Positions 7,047-13,509 of a stretch of 13,509 nucleotides of DNA are shown one piece after another. The notes beneath the pieces are model-generated. The model saw nothing but the letters and a program-made list of their open reading frames with translations. It did not search any database and was not told where the DNA came from. Source of the stretch: an uncultured Erysipelotrichaceae bacterium (lineage in GTDB: Bacteria > Bacillota_I > Bacilli_A > Erysipelotrichales > Coprobacillaceae); contig URQL01000029.1 of the NCBI GenBank assembly GCA_900550005.1, positions 1-13,509 of the forward strand. Reading direction: 5' to 3'. Positions within the stretch are counted from its first letter, which is position 1, and each line of letters begins with the position of its first letter. Position numbers and translations under genes: made by a program.

Positions 7047-9792
7047 ATTTTCTTTTTTTTGATACTAAGTATGCAGAAGCTACTAAAGCAACCATACCTA
7101 ATCCTGCAAAGCCAATAACTGAAGGTGTTGTATCTCCTGTATTGACATTTGTTTGTGCTTTTTTAACTGCTGTATCAGTTGAAGGTGTGATTACTGTATC
7201 ATCTTTTTTATCTGGAGTTGGTGTTGGAATTGGAGTAGGTTCAGGTGTAGGAACCACTTCTTCTTTTGTCCATAAGTAATCTTTAGCAAAAGTAGTGAAT
7301 GAATCACGCCATACACCCCAGTCATGTGCACCATTCTTTAATTCCCAATTATATTTAACATCAATTGAATCTAACATAGACATATAATCAACTGAACTAA
7401 TACCCATTTTGTTGTTATAAGCCATATCAATACTTCCTGCTGTTAAGTAAAGTACAGAATTGTTTAATGCATCTGCATCATAATGGGTTGGATCTAAATC
7501 TTGATTTCCACCAGAGAACGCTCCAAAATATCCAAATTCATTAGGAACTTCTCTCATCATTGTATTTGTTGTCATTGAACCCATAGATAATCCACTAAAT
7601 GCACGATCATTAGCTTTTGTTGATACTGCATAATGTTCTTCAATATATGGAATAATATGTTCAATTACATTTGGAACAATTTTATCATAATCCCAACCAA
7701 AATAAGAGTTATCCATTGTTACTACAATAGCTTCGTCTGTTAATCCATCTGCAATTAAATTATCCATAATGTGAGGAATAGCACCAATTTCCATCCATTC
7801 AGCTTCATTACCGCCACCACCATGGCTAACATAAATTGTTTTATAAGTTTTACCACTTTGTACATCATAACCATATGGTAAATAAACACCTAATGGTTGT
7901 TTTGTACCATCTACTGCTGTATATTCTACAAATGAATAAGTACCTGTCTTACCATCTGTACGTTCATAAATATATTCTTGACCTTTACTTGTACTTGTAC
8001 TATCTCCTACATAGAATAAACTATGCCCTGAATCATGACCAGTAGTAGCATTAGCTACTGGTAAATTAACTGGATCTTTAATTGTTTCTGTAGATCCATC
8101 TGCATAAGTTACTGTATAATCATAGTAATATAAATTACCAGGTAAAGGAATTGTTAATTCAAAACGTTCACCTTCAGTTTGAGTTAATTCATAAACTCCG
8201 CTGTCCCCATTAATTCCATATCCAGAATTAAACATGCCTTCTTCATATTCATAGACATCATATGATGGGATTGCAGAATTGTCTCCTGAAGCATCATAAT
8301 TTTTAACTTCATCTTCTTTATAGAATTGGAAGTTACCAGAAACTGTTACTTTAACTGCATTTCTAACATCTGTATCTTCATATACAAATGTTGCTTGATA
8401 AGGTGCCACATATCTTGAATCTGTATTTTTTTCTACAGTTACTCCTAAATTATATGTTGATGGTTCATTAGACCATGCTACATCGCCAATAAACATAGCA
8501 AAACTTTGTGGCCATTCAAACCAATCATGAGATCCTTTTACATAAATATCATCTGTTACATAAGTATCAGGTATATTGTTTTTTGCCCATTTATCAAATG
8601 TTTCAACAGTGAATGCACTTTCTCCACCAGCAATTACTGAAGATGCAAAATCACAAGTTCCAACAGTTGCCATAATTGTTGGATAAGCATAAGCTTCTTT
8701 CCATTCTACTGCATCACCAACAGATGTACCACTAAAAATACCAAAATATCCGAATACATCAGGGTAAGTCCAATACATATTTGTAGTTGTCATACCACCA
8801 GCTGATAATCCAACCATAGCTCTATCTTTACTTTCTGTAGATACATTGTAATTACTTTCCATATAAGGAATTATCTTTTCTACCACGTTTGGTAAAGTTT
8901 TACTTGTATCCCATCCAAAATGAGTATTATTCATTGTTACAATAATAGCAGGTTCAGTTTTTCCTTGAGCTACATAATTATCCATTACATTATCAATTGA
9001 ACCCATATGGAACCAATCTGTATGATCTCCACCACCACCATGAGAAATATAGATGACTTTATAAGGTTCTTCTCTATTTGCATCATACCCAGCTGGCGTA
9101 TAAATTCCAATACGACTTGTATTTCCTTCAATATCTGGATAAGATTCATATTTTAATGAACCTTTATCCGCTTCATTTTCAACAGGAAGAACATAATCCA
9201 TATTTGGAGAATTAGATTGTTTTTCATCATCCCAATGTCCATAAACAATACTTGTATTTTTATCTCCTGTATCTAAATATTCATCTGAATCTAACTTTTC
9301 AGGTAAATTAGCTGGATCAGCAATAGTAACTGATTTTTCTTCACCAGTGTATTTAATTTCATAATGATAACCAAATGCCCCACTTGTAATAGGGAATGAT
9401 GTTTCATAGATTTTATCTCCATCCACATCTGTTAATTCTTGTGCATAACCCCATGTCATTTCCGTAATTGATGTTTTTGAACCAGGAGCACAATTTGTTG
9501 CATACATTCCATTTTTATATTGATCTGGAGTATAACTATTTGTATCATCCTTTAAATCTTGAGCTGCATCAACATAACGAAATGGTCCACTTACTTGAAT
9601 ACTTTCAATACTCTTTTCTTCATTTCTTGCATCATAAATAAAATGCACAGTATATCCAGATGGTGAATTTTCATCCTTAACTACTGTTGCACCAGGTGAA
9701 TAAATTGTAGTAGCTTTCACAAATGTCAATGAAGAAAGGGACACTAATGAAGCTAATACAACTTTACCTGTTTTTCTAAAAAAACTATTCAT
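7045..9792 (-). CDS. Secreted, cell-wall-anchored tandem CE1/esterase-D-family esterase
   Basis: The protein has 915 aa. Order: signal peptide (1 to about 27, cleavage near FVKA); an Ig/CBM48-like beta domain (about 40-200); esterase 1 (about 215-440) with Ser330 in GLSAGG, Asp381 in GTCDFA and His422 in GSHDW; a second beta domain (about 450-580); esterase 2 (about 615-842) with Ser736 in GLSMGS, Asp789 in GSIDMA and His823 in GAHDW; a Pro/Thr linker (about 848-860); and a sorting signal NVNTGD (882-887) with hydrophobic stretch and KKRK tail. The two halves are an internal duplication, and both triads look intact. The family covers feruloyl, acetyl-xylan and related esterases (XynZ/XynY type), so deacylation of plant polysaccharide at the cell surface is likely; the exact acyl group cannot be told. 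The start is the ATG at 9792 with AAAGGAG; an in-frame TTG 39 nt upstream would add charged residues before the signal peptide and lacks a ribosome site. Confidence 0.9.
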   Translation of the reverse strand: MNSFFRKTGKVVLASLVSLSSLTFVKATTIYSPGATVVKDENSPSGYTVHFIYDARNEEKSIESIQVSGPFRYVDAAQDLKDDTNSYTPDQYKNGMYATNCAPGSKTSITEMTWGYAQELTDVDGDKIYETSFPITSGAFGYHYEIKYTGEEKSVTIADPANLPEKLDSDEYLDTGDKNTSIVYGHWDDEKQSNSPNMDYVLPVENEADKGSLKYESYPDIEGNTSRIGIYTPAGYDANREEPYKVIYISHGGGGDHTDWFHMGSIDNVMDNYVAQGKTEPAIIVTMNNTHFGWDTSKTLPNVVEKIIPYMESNYNVSTESKDRAMVGLSAGGMTTTNMYWTYPDVFGYFGIFSGTSVGDAVEWKEAYAYPTIMATVGTCDFASSVIAGGESAFTVETFDKWAKNNIPDTYVTDDIYVKGSHDWFEWPQSFAMFIGDVAWSNEPSTYNLGVTVEKNTDSRYVAPYQATFVYEDTDVRNAVKVTVSGNFQFYKEDEVKNYDASGDNSAIPSYDVYEYEEGMFNSGYGINGDSGVYELTQTEGERFELTIPLPGNLYYYDYTVTYADGSTETIKDPVNLPVANATTGHDSGHSLFYVGDSTSTSKGQEYIYERTDGKTGTYSFVEYTAVDGTKQPLGVYLPYGYDVQSGKTYKTIYVSHGGGGNEAEWMEIGAIPHIMDNLIADGLTDEAIVVTMDNSYFGWDYDKIVPNVIEHIIPYIEEHYAVSTKANDRAFSGLSMGSMTTNTMMREVPNEFGYFGAFSGGNQDLDPTHYDADALNNSVLYLTAGSIDMAYNNKMGISSVDYMSMLDSIDVKYNWELKNGAHDWGVWRDSFTTFAKDYLWTKEEVVPTPEPTPIPTPTPDKKDDTVITPSTDTAVKKAQTNVNTGDTTPSVIGFAGLGMVALVASAYLVSKKRK

Positions 9793-9865
9793 TTTCTCTT
9801 TCTCCTTTCGTTTTTCTATACTTCTATTCAACTACATATTCACATCATTAACCACAATTATTAAA

Positions 9866-9878
9866 GAAAGATTATTTC
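9866..9878. promoter_or_regulatory. Possible regulator dyad upstream of the esterase gene
   Basis: GAAAGATTATTTC is an interrupted palindrome (GAAA-N5-TTTC) about 75 nt upstream of the esterase ATG and just below the RpiR-type regulator gene. Short dyads of this kind are typical operators for dimeric HTH regulators. In DNA this AT-rich it could be chance. No clear esterase -10/-35 pair was found nearby; the best candidate is a TATAGA near the ribosome site. Confidence 0.2.
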
Positions 9879-9905
9879 AAAAAATAAATTAAAATTGCAC
9901 AAAAT

Positions 9906-9935
9906 AAAAAACACTTTCAAAAAATGGAAGTGTTT
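9906..9935 (-). terminator. Terminator of the RpiR-type regulator gene
   Basis: On the minus strand AAACACTT (complement of 9928-9935) pairs with AAGTGTTT (complement of 9909-9916) around an 11-nt loop and runs into six T (complement of 9906-9911). It overlaps the regulator's stop codon. The downstream esterase gene therefore probably has its own promoter. Confidence 0.75.
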
Positions 9936-10728
9936 ATTCATACATTAATTCAGATAATATCTGTACAAGTAATTGTAAAGAAAAGTAACCATCATTTACT
10001 GAATTACTTATTCCATAATGTATAACTTCATTGAAAAAATCATCCCATGATGGTTTATATTCTTGAGTAAATCCAATCATTTTAACATTCTTTAGTGTTC
10101 GAATTTCCTTAAGCATGCTTCTTTGTCTTGGTGTGATAAAACCACTATACACATTAAGAAAGACAATTACATCTTCATCTTCAATAAATTCACTATGTAA
10201 CGATTGAATTTCCTCTGTTTTAAATAAATACGCTGGTATCTCATTAGCCATTAAATCTAATTGTAATGTATAAAATATAGATAATGCATGGTCATCACCA
10301 AAAAAAGTAACAGAATGTGCATTTTTAAGAATATTAATAATTCTATTTAACTGTTCTAAATCAATTGTTTCTTTTGTTTTTGTAAGATTATTAATTGCAT
10401 TTTCATATAAAGTATCCACAATATCTTGCTTATCTCGATATGGAAATAAGGTAACATGGCCTAGTTTACGATTCAATTTAATTTCTAATAACGCTTTCTT
10501 AAAAGATTCTCTAAAATCTTGATAATTCTTATATCCTAATTTTTTAATAAAACGACTTACACTAGCTTGTGATATATTTGATTCATTTGATAAATTTTCT
10601 AAAGACATCGAATCTAACTCATTGACATGTTCTAAAATCACTCTTGCGATATTATATTCATTGGAATTTGTCATTTGAGTATTGCAATAAGTAATTAGAC
10701 TAAAAAAAGAATTCATATAACTAACCAT
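9934..10728 (-). CDS. MurR/RpiR family transcriptional regulator (HTH + SIS domain)
   Basis: This 264-aa protein has an N-terminal HTH_6-type helix-turn-helix. MSLENLSNESNISQASVSRF (41-60) followed by IKKLGYKNYQDFRESFKKAL (61-80) is the classic RpiR pattern. The C-terminal SIS domain (about 130-255) starts at ILKNAHSVTFFGDDHALSIF. SIS domains in this family bind phosphosugars and change DNA binding. Here the glycine-rich SIS loop is degenerate (FFGDDHA rather than G-x-G-x-S), so the ligand may differ. Start choice: ATG at 10728 with GAGGG (10736-10740) 7 nt upstream; a longer frame from TTG at 10758 overlaps the -10 box and is rejected. It has its own promoter and terminator. It lies just upstream of the esterase gene on the same strand, which makes that gene its most likely target, together with itself. 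Confidence 0.92.
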   Translation of the reverse strand: MVSYMNSFFSLITYCNTQMTNSNEYNIARVILEHVNELDSMSLENLSNESNISQASVSRFIKKLGYKNYQDFRESFKKALLEIKLNRKLGHVTLFPYRDKQDIVDTLYENAINNLTKTKETIDLEQLNRIINILKNAHSVTFFGDDHALSIFYTLQLDLMANEIPAYLFKTEEIQSLHSEFIEDEDVIVFLNVYSGFITPRQRSMLKEIRTLKNVKMIGFTQEYKPSWDDFFNEVIHYGISNSVNDGYFSLQLLVQILSELMYE

Positions 10729-10757
10729 TCCATTTCCCTCTTTTCTCATACATACCA

Positions 10758-10763
10758 ATTATA
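10758..10763 (-). promoter_or_regulatory. Putative -10 box of the RpiR-type regulator gene
   Basis: A perfect minus-strand TATAAT ends 29 nt before the chosen ATG. The TTG start of the longer alternative reading frame shares its last base with this box, which supports the downstream ATG. No clear -35 is visible. Confidence 0.45.
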
Positions 10764-10857
10764 TCGAAAGCATTTACAAAATACTAGAATTAATTGCTAT
10801 CTCCTTGAAAAATATAAAAGATTTAATTAAGTAAAGTTTTTATTTTTCTACAATTTA

Positions 10858-10866
10858 TGCTATAGT
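10858..10866 (+). promoter_or_regulatory. Extended -10 promoter of the Nudix-helicase operon
   Basis: TGCTATAGT is an extended -10 element 23 nt upstream of the Nudix ATG; the -35 region is only T-rich. AAAGGAG (10874-10880) follows as ribosome site. Confidence 0.5.
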
Positions 10867-10889
10867 TACTCATAAAGGAGTTGAAAAAA

Positions 10890-11285
10890 ATGAAAACAAT
10901 ACATGTTGTTGCTGCAATTATTATTAAAGGAAATAAAATTATGATTGCTAAAAGAAATTATGGAGAATTTAATGGTTTATATGAATTTCCAGGAGGTAAA
11001 GTAGAACCTGGTGAAACCAAAGAAGAAGCTTTAAAAAGAGAAATTAGAGAAGAACTCGAAGTAGATATTGCCATTGATCATTTCTTTATGAAAGCAACTT
11101 ACGACTATCCAACTTTTCATTTAGATATGGATTGTTATTTATGTCATTTATTAGATGAAAACATTGTTTTAAATGATCATAGTGAAATGAAATGGATTGA
11201 TCACAATGATGAAAGTATAGAATGGCTTCCTGCTGATTTACAAATTATTGAAAAAATCAAAAATGAATTAAAATGGAAGAATTAA
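10890..11285 (+). CDS. Nudix hydrolase, MutT/NudG-like nucleoside triphosphate pyrophosphohydrolase
   Basis: This 131-aa single-domain protein has the Nudix box Gly36-x5-Glu42-x7-Arg50-Glu51-I-R-Glu54-Glu55, with all metal-binding glutamates present. The late box glycine is replaced by Glu57 (EELEV), seen in many MutT-like proteins. The preceding KRNYGEFNGLYEFPGGK segment resembles MutT/NudG-type (deoxy)nucleotide pyrophosphohydrolases that hydrolyse 8-oxo-dGTP or modified CTP to the monophosphate. The exact substrate cannot be read from sequence. The start is the ATG at 10890, 9 nt after AAAGGAG; a frame from TTG at 10881 begins directly next to the Shine-Dalgarno and is unlikely. Its last 13 nt overlap the start of the PLD-helicase gene, so the two are one operon and probably one functional unit. 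Confidence 0.92.
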   Translation: MKTIHVVAAIIIKGNKIMIAKRNYGEFNGLYEFPGGKVEPGETKEEALKREIREELEVDIAIDHFFMKATYDYPTFHLDMDCYLCHLLDENIVLNDHSEMKWIDHNDESIEWLPADLQIIEKIKNELKWKN

Positions 11286-13509
11286 AACAAGCATTATATA
11301 CTTCTTATATTGATCATACCACTAATTCTAAACCTGAATTACAAACGCGTTTTATCACAAATAGCCACCATACTAAAGTGGCATTAGAAATAAATCAATT
11401 ATTGAAAAATTGCTCGGAATTTTATTTTTCTGTTGCTTTTATTAATAAATCAGGATTAGCCGTTTTAAAAGAAGCATTATTATATCTAAAAGACAAGAAT
11501 ATACCTGGTAAAATAGTAACTTCTACTTATCTTAACTTTAATGATCCGTATACTTTTGAAGAACTACTTCATTTTAAAAATATTGAGGTTAGAATATATC
11601 CAAATGATGGTTTCCATCCTAAAGGCTATATTTTTAAGCAAAATGATCAATCAAAAATAATTATTGGTAGCTCAAATTTAACTCAAAGTGCTCTTCTATC
11701 CAATTTGGAATGGAATATTATTCTATCTTCCAAAAACAACGGTCAAATAGCTCAACAAATTGATGACGAATTTTTAAATCAATGGAAAAATAGCTTTCCA
11801 TTAACACAAACTTGGATTAATGAATATAAAGAAGTTTACCATCCAATGCAAATTGAAAATAAAAAATACCTCTCAAAAAAATTAGAACCAAATAAAATGC
11901 AAAAAGAAGCACTAATTTCATTAAGTGAATTAAGAAAAAATGGTGCAAAAAAAGCCCTAATTATCTCTGCAACAGGGACAGGAAAAACATATTTATCTGC
12001 ATTCGATGTTCAACATTTTAAACCAAAAAAATTATTATTTATTGTACATAGAGAAAACATTGCTCATGCTGCTATGAACAGTTTTAAAAATGTCCTTAAT
12101 TCAAAAAAGATGGGATTATACACAGGGACTATTCAAGATCAAAATGTTGATTATCTCTTTGCAACTATCCAAACTATTCACAAAAAAGAACATCTTTCAA
12201 AATTTGATCCTTACGAATTTGATTACATCATTATAGATGAAGTACATCGCGCTGGAGCACCAATTTATCAAGAAATATTTTCATATTTTCATCCAAAATT
12301 CCTATTAGGGATGTCAGCAACACCTGAAAGAACAGACGATTTTGATATTTTTAACCTATTTGATTATAATATTGCTTACGAAATTCGTTTACAAGACGCC
12401 ATGAAATATAAATTATTAACCCCATTTCATTATTATGGAATTTCAGATTTCACAATAAATAACCAAACTATAGAAGATAAAAGTGACTTCAATTTACTTA
12501 CTCATCATAAAAGAGTAGATTATATTATTCAAAAAATAAATCAGTATGGTTATTCGGGTTATCGAGCTAAAGGGTTAATATTTTGCAGTCGTAAAGATGA
12601 AGCACATACATTATCAAATATTTTTAATCAAAAAGGATACAAAACAATAGCCTTAACTGGAGAAGATAGTGAAGAAAAAAGACAAAAAGCAATACAATTA
12701 TTAGAAAGTGATGATTCTAATAACTATTTAGATTATATCTTTACAGTAGATATTTTTAATGAAGGAATAGATATTCCTGAAGTTAATCAAATTGTTATGT
12801 TACGTCCTACTACATCACATATTATTTTTGTTCAACAATTAGGTAGAGGTCTTAGAAAAACTTCAACAAAAGATTACTTAGTTGTTATTGATTTTATTGG
12901 CAACTATGAAAAAAACTTTCAAATTCCAATTGCATTAAGCGGACATAGAAGTTACAACAAAGATTACCTAAGAAGATTTGTTCAACAAGGTACCCTACTT
13001 ATTGATGGAGATTCCACAATAAATTTTGATGAAATTTCCACAAAACGTATTTTTGAAACCATTGATAAAGCAAATTTTAATGAAATTAAACTCATCAAAG
13101 AAAGTTACAACCAACTAAAAAACAAATTAGGTCGTATACCTACTTTATTAGATTTTGATAAACATGAGTCCATTGATCCTTTAAAATTCTTTCAAAATAA
13201 ATCTCTAGGATCCTATCATCTTTTCTTAAAAAAGTATGAAAAAGATTATTCAACTAAATTTACTCCATTACAAGAACAATATCTTGCATTCATTTCAAAA
13301 AATTATGCGCAGGGAAAAAGAATACAAGAATTACTTACATTAAAAGAATGTGTTCTACATCAAAGCAAAGTATTATCCCACCTAAAACAAGAATTGTTTA
13401 ATCAATATCAAATGGATTTACCACAAGTTACAATGGAAAATATTATTAACCAACTCACTCAAAATTATATGAGTGGTACTGGAAAAAATACATACAAAGA
13501 TATTATTTT
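11273..13509 (+). CDS. PLD-nuclease / superfamily II helicase, probably of the DUF3427 type (C-terminus cut off by window edge)
   Basis: 745 codons are visible with no stop. Residues about 20-180 form a phospholipase D-like nuclease domain with His115-x-Lys117 and IIIGSSNLT (129-137). Residues about 200-560 form an SF2 helicase: Walker A ATGTGKT (233-239), Ia FIVHRE, motif II DEVH (322-325), III SAT (348-350), IV LIFCSRKDEA, V TVDIFNEGIDIPEVN, and VI QQLGRGLR (521-528) with arginine fingers. From about 565 an Arg/Lys-rich region (e.g. LGRIPTLLDFDKHESIDP) resembles the DUF3427 domain that usually follows such helicases; full members are, from memory, about 950 aa. The ATG at 11273 has no Shine-Dalgarno and overlaps the Nudix gene by 13 nt, implying translational coupling. 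The role is inferred to be DNA processing in repair or anti-phage defence. All helicase motifs are intact, so it should be an active ATPase. Confidence 0.9.
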   Translation, partial: MEELKQALYTSYIDHTTNSKPELQTRFITNSHHTKVALEINQLLKNCSEFYFSVAFINKSGLAVLKEALLYLKDKNIPGKIVTSTYLNFNDPYTFEELLHFKNIEVRIYPNDGFHPKGYIFKQNDQSKIIIGSSNLTQSALLSNLEWNIILSSKNNGQIAQQIDDEFLNQWKNSFPLTQTWINEYKEVYHPMQIENKKYLSKKLEPNKMQKEALISLSELRKNGAKKALIISATGTGKTYLSAFDVQHFKPKKLLFIVHRENIAHAAMNSFKNVLNSKKMGLYTGTIQDQNVDYLFATIQTIHKKEHLSKFDPYEFDYIIIDEVHRAGAPIYQEIFSYFHPKFLLGMSATPERTDDFDIFNLFDYNIAYEIRLQDAMKYKLLTPFHYYGISDFTINNQTIEDKSDFNLLTHHKRVDYIIQKINQYGYSGYRAKGLIFCSRKDEAHTLSNIFNQKGYKTIALTGEDSEEKRQKAIQLLESDDSNNYLDYIFTVDIFNEGIDIPEVNQIVMLRPTTSHIIFVQQLGRGLRKTSTKDYLVVIDFIGNYEKNFQIPIALSGHRSYNKDYLRRFVQQGTLLIDGDSTINFDEISTKRIFETIDKANFNEIKLIKESYNQLKNKLGRIPTLLDFDKHESIDPLKFFQNKSLGSYHLFLKKYEKDYSTKFTPLQEQYLAFISKNYAQGKRIQELLTLKECVLHQSKVLSHLKQELFNQYQMDLPQVTMENIINQLTQNYMSGTGKNTYKDII

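Noticed and set aside
7034..7279. 81-aa plus-strand frame with Gly/Val repeats (VGVGIGVGSGVG)
   Set aside because: It is the antisense of the esterase's Pro/Thr linker and sorting signal; the repeat mirrors the PTP codons.
7836..8045. 69-aa plus-strand His/Tyr/Leu-rich frame
   Set aside because: It is an antisense shadow inside the esterase gene, without a ribosome site.
9793..9830. Possible cre site near the esterase start (around GAAAAACGAAAGGA)
   Set aside because: It has three mismatches at conserved cre positions and merges with the ribosome site.
9793..9831. 13-residue N-terminal extension of the esterase from a TTG
   Set aside because: It adds a charged Lys/Glu stretch before the signal peptide, contains the Shine-Dalgarno itself, and lacks its own ribosome site.

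Overview
The window is very AT-rich and gene-dense, with strong AGGAGG-type ribosome binding sites, Rho-independent terminators ending in U-tracts, TGG used for Trp, and a surface protein with a Gram-positive-type C-terminal sorting signal. This points to a low-GC Firmicute. A host-associated Erysipelotrichia/Coprobacillus-like bacterium is my best guess, but the window has no rRNA or marker gene to fix the taxon.

Layout. (1) Left edge, minus strand: the first 371 codons of a GH1 (6-phospho-)beta-glucosidase, with a good catabolite-repression (cre) site next to its -10 box. (2) Plus strand: an AlkA-like HhH-GPD DNA glycosylase, converging with 1 bp to spare on (3) a minus-strand cluster. In transcription order the cluster is an unknown 258-aa protein, an M32 (Taq-type) carboxypeptidase, an unknown 133-aa protein and an unknown 86-aa protein. 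A strong hairpin separates the last two. (4) A divergent promoter region with a 9-bp inverted repeat, then plus-strand nadE (glutamine-dependent NAD+ synthetase) and its terminator. (5) Minus strand: a 915-aa secreted, wall-anchored protein with two complete CE1/esterase-D-like catalytic domains in tandem, and upstream of it an RpiR-type (HTH+SIS) regulator with its own terminator. (6) Plus strand to the right edge: a Nudix (MutT-like) hydrolase overlapping by 13 nt the start of a PLD-nuclease/superfamily II helicase. The helicase runs off the window (745 codons visible).

How they may work together. The GH1 enzyme and the double esterase fit plant-glycan use: the esterase removes acyl groups outside the cell, and the GH1 enzyme cleaves imported, probably phosphorylated, beta-glucosides under CcpA control. 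The RpiR regulator, which should sense a sugar phosphate, is the obvious candidate controller of the esterase. The Nudix-PLD-helicase pair is the most system-like part of the window. It looks like a translationally coupled genome-maintenance or defence module that links nucleotide-pool sanitation to a nuclease-helicase. No RNA genes, insertion sequences, CRISPR arrays or gene-free stretches over 300 bp were seen.

Several start codons were chosen by Shine-Dalgarno and promoter position rather than by longest reading frame (86-aa protein, nadE, esterase, RpiR regulator, Nudix). Both edge genes are incomplete.
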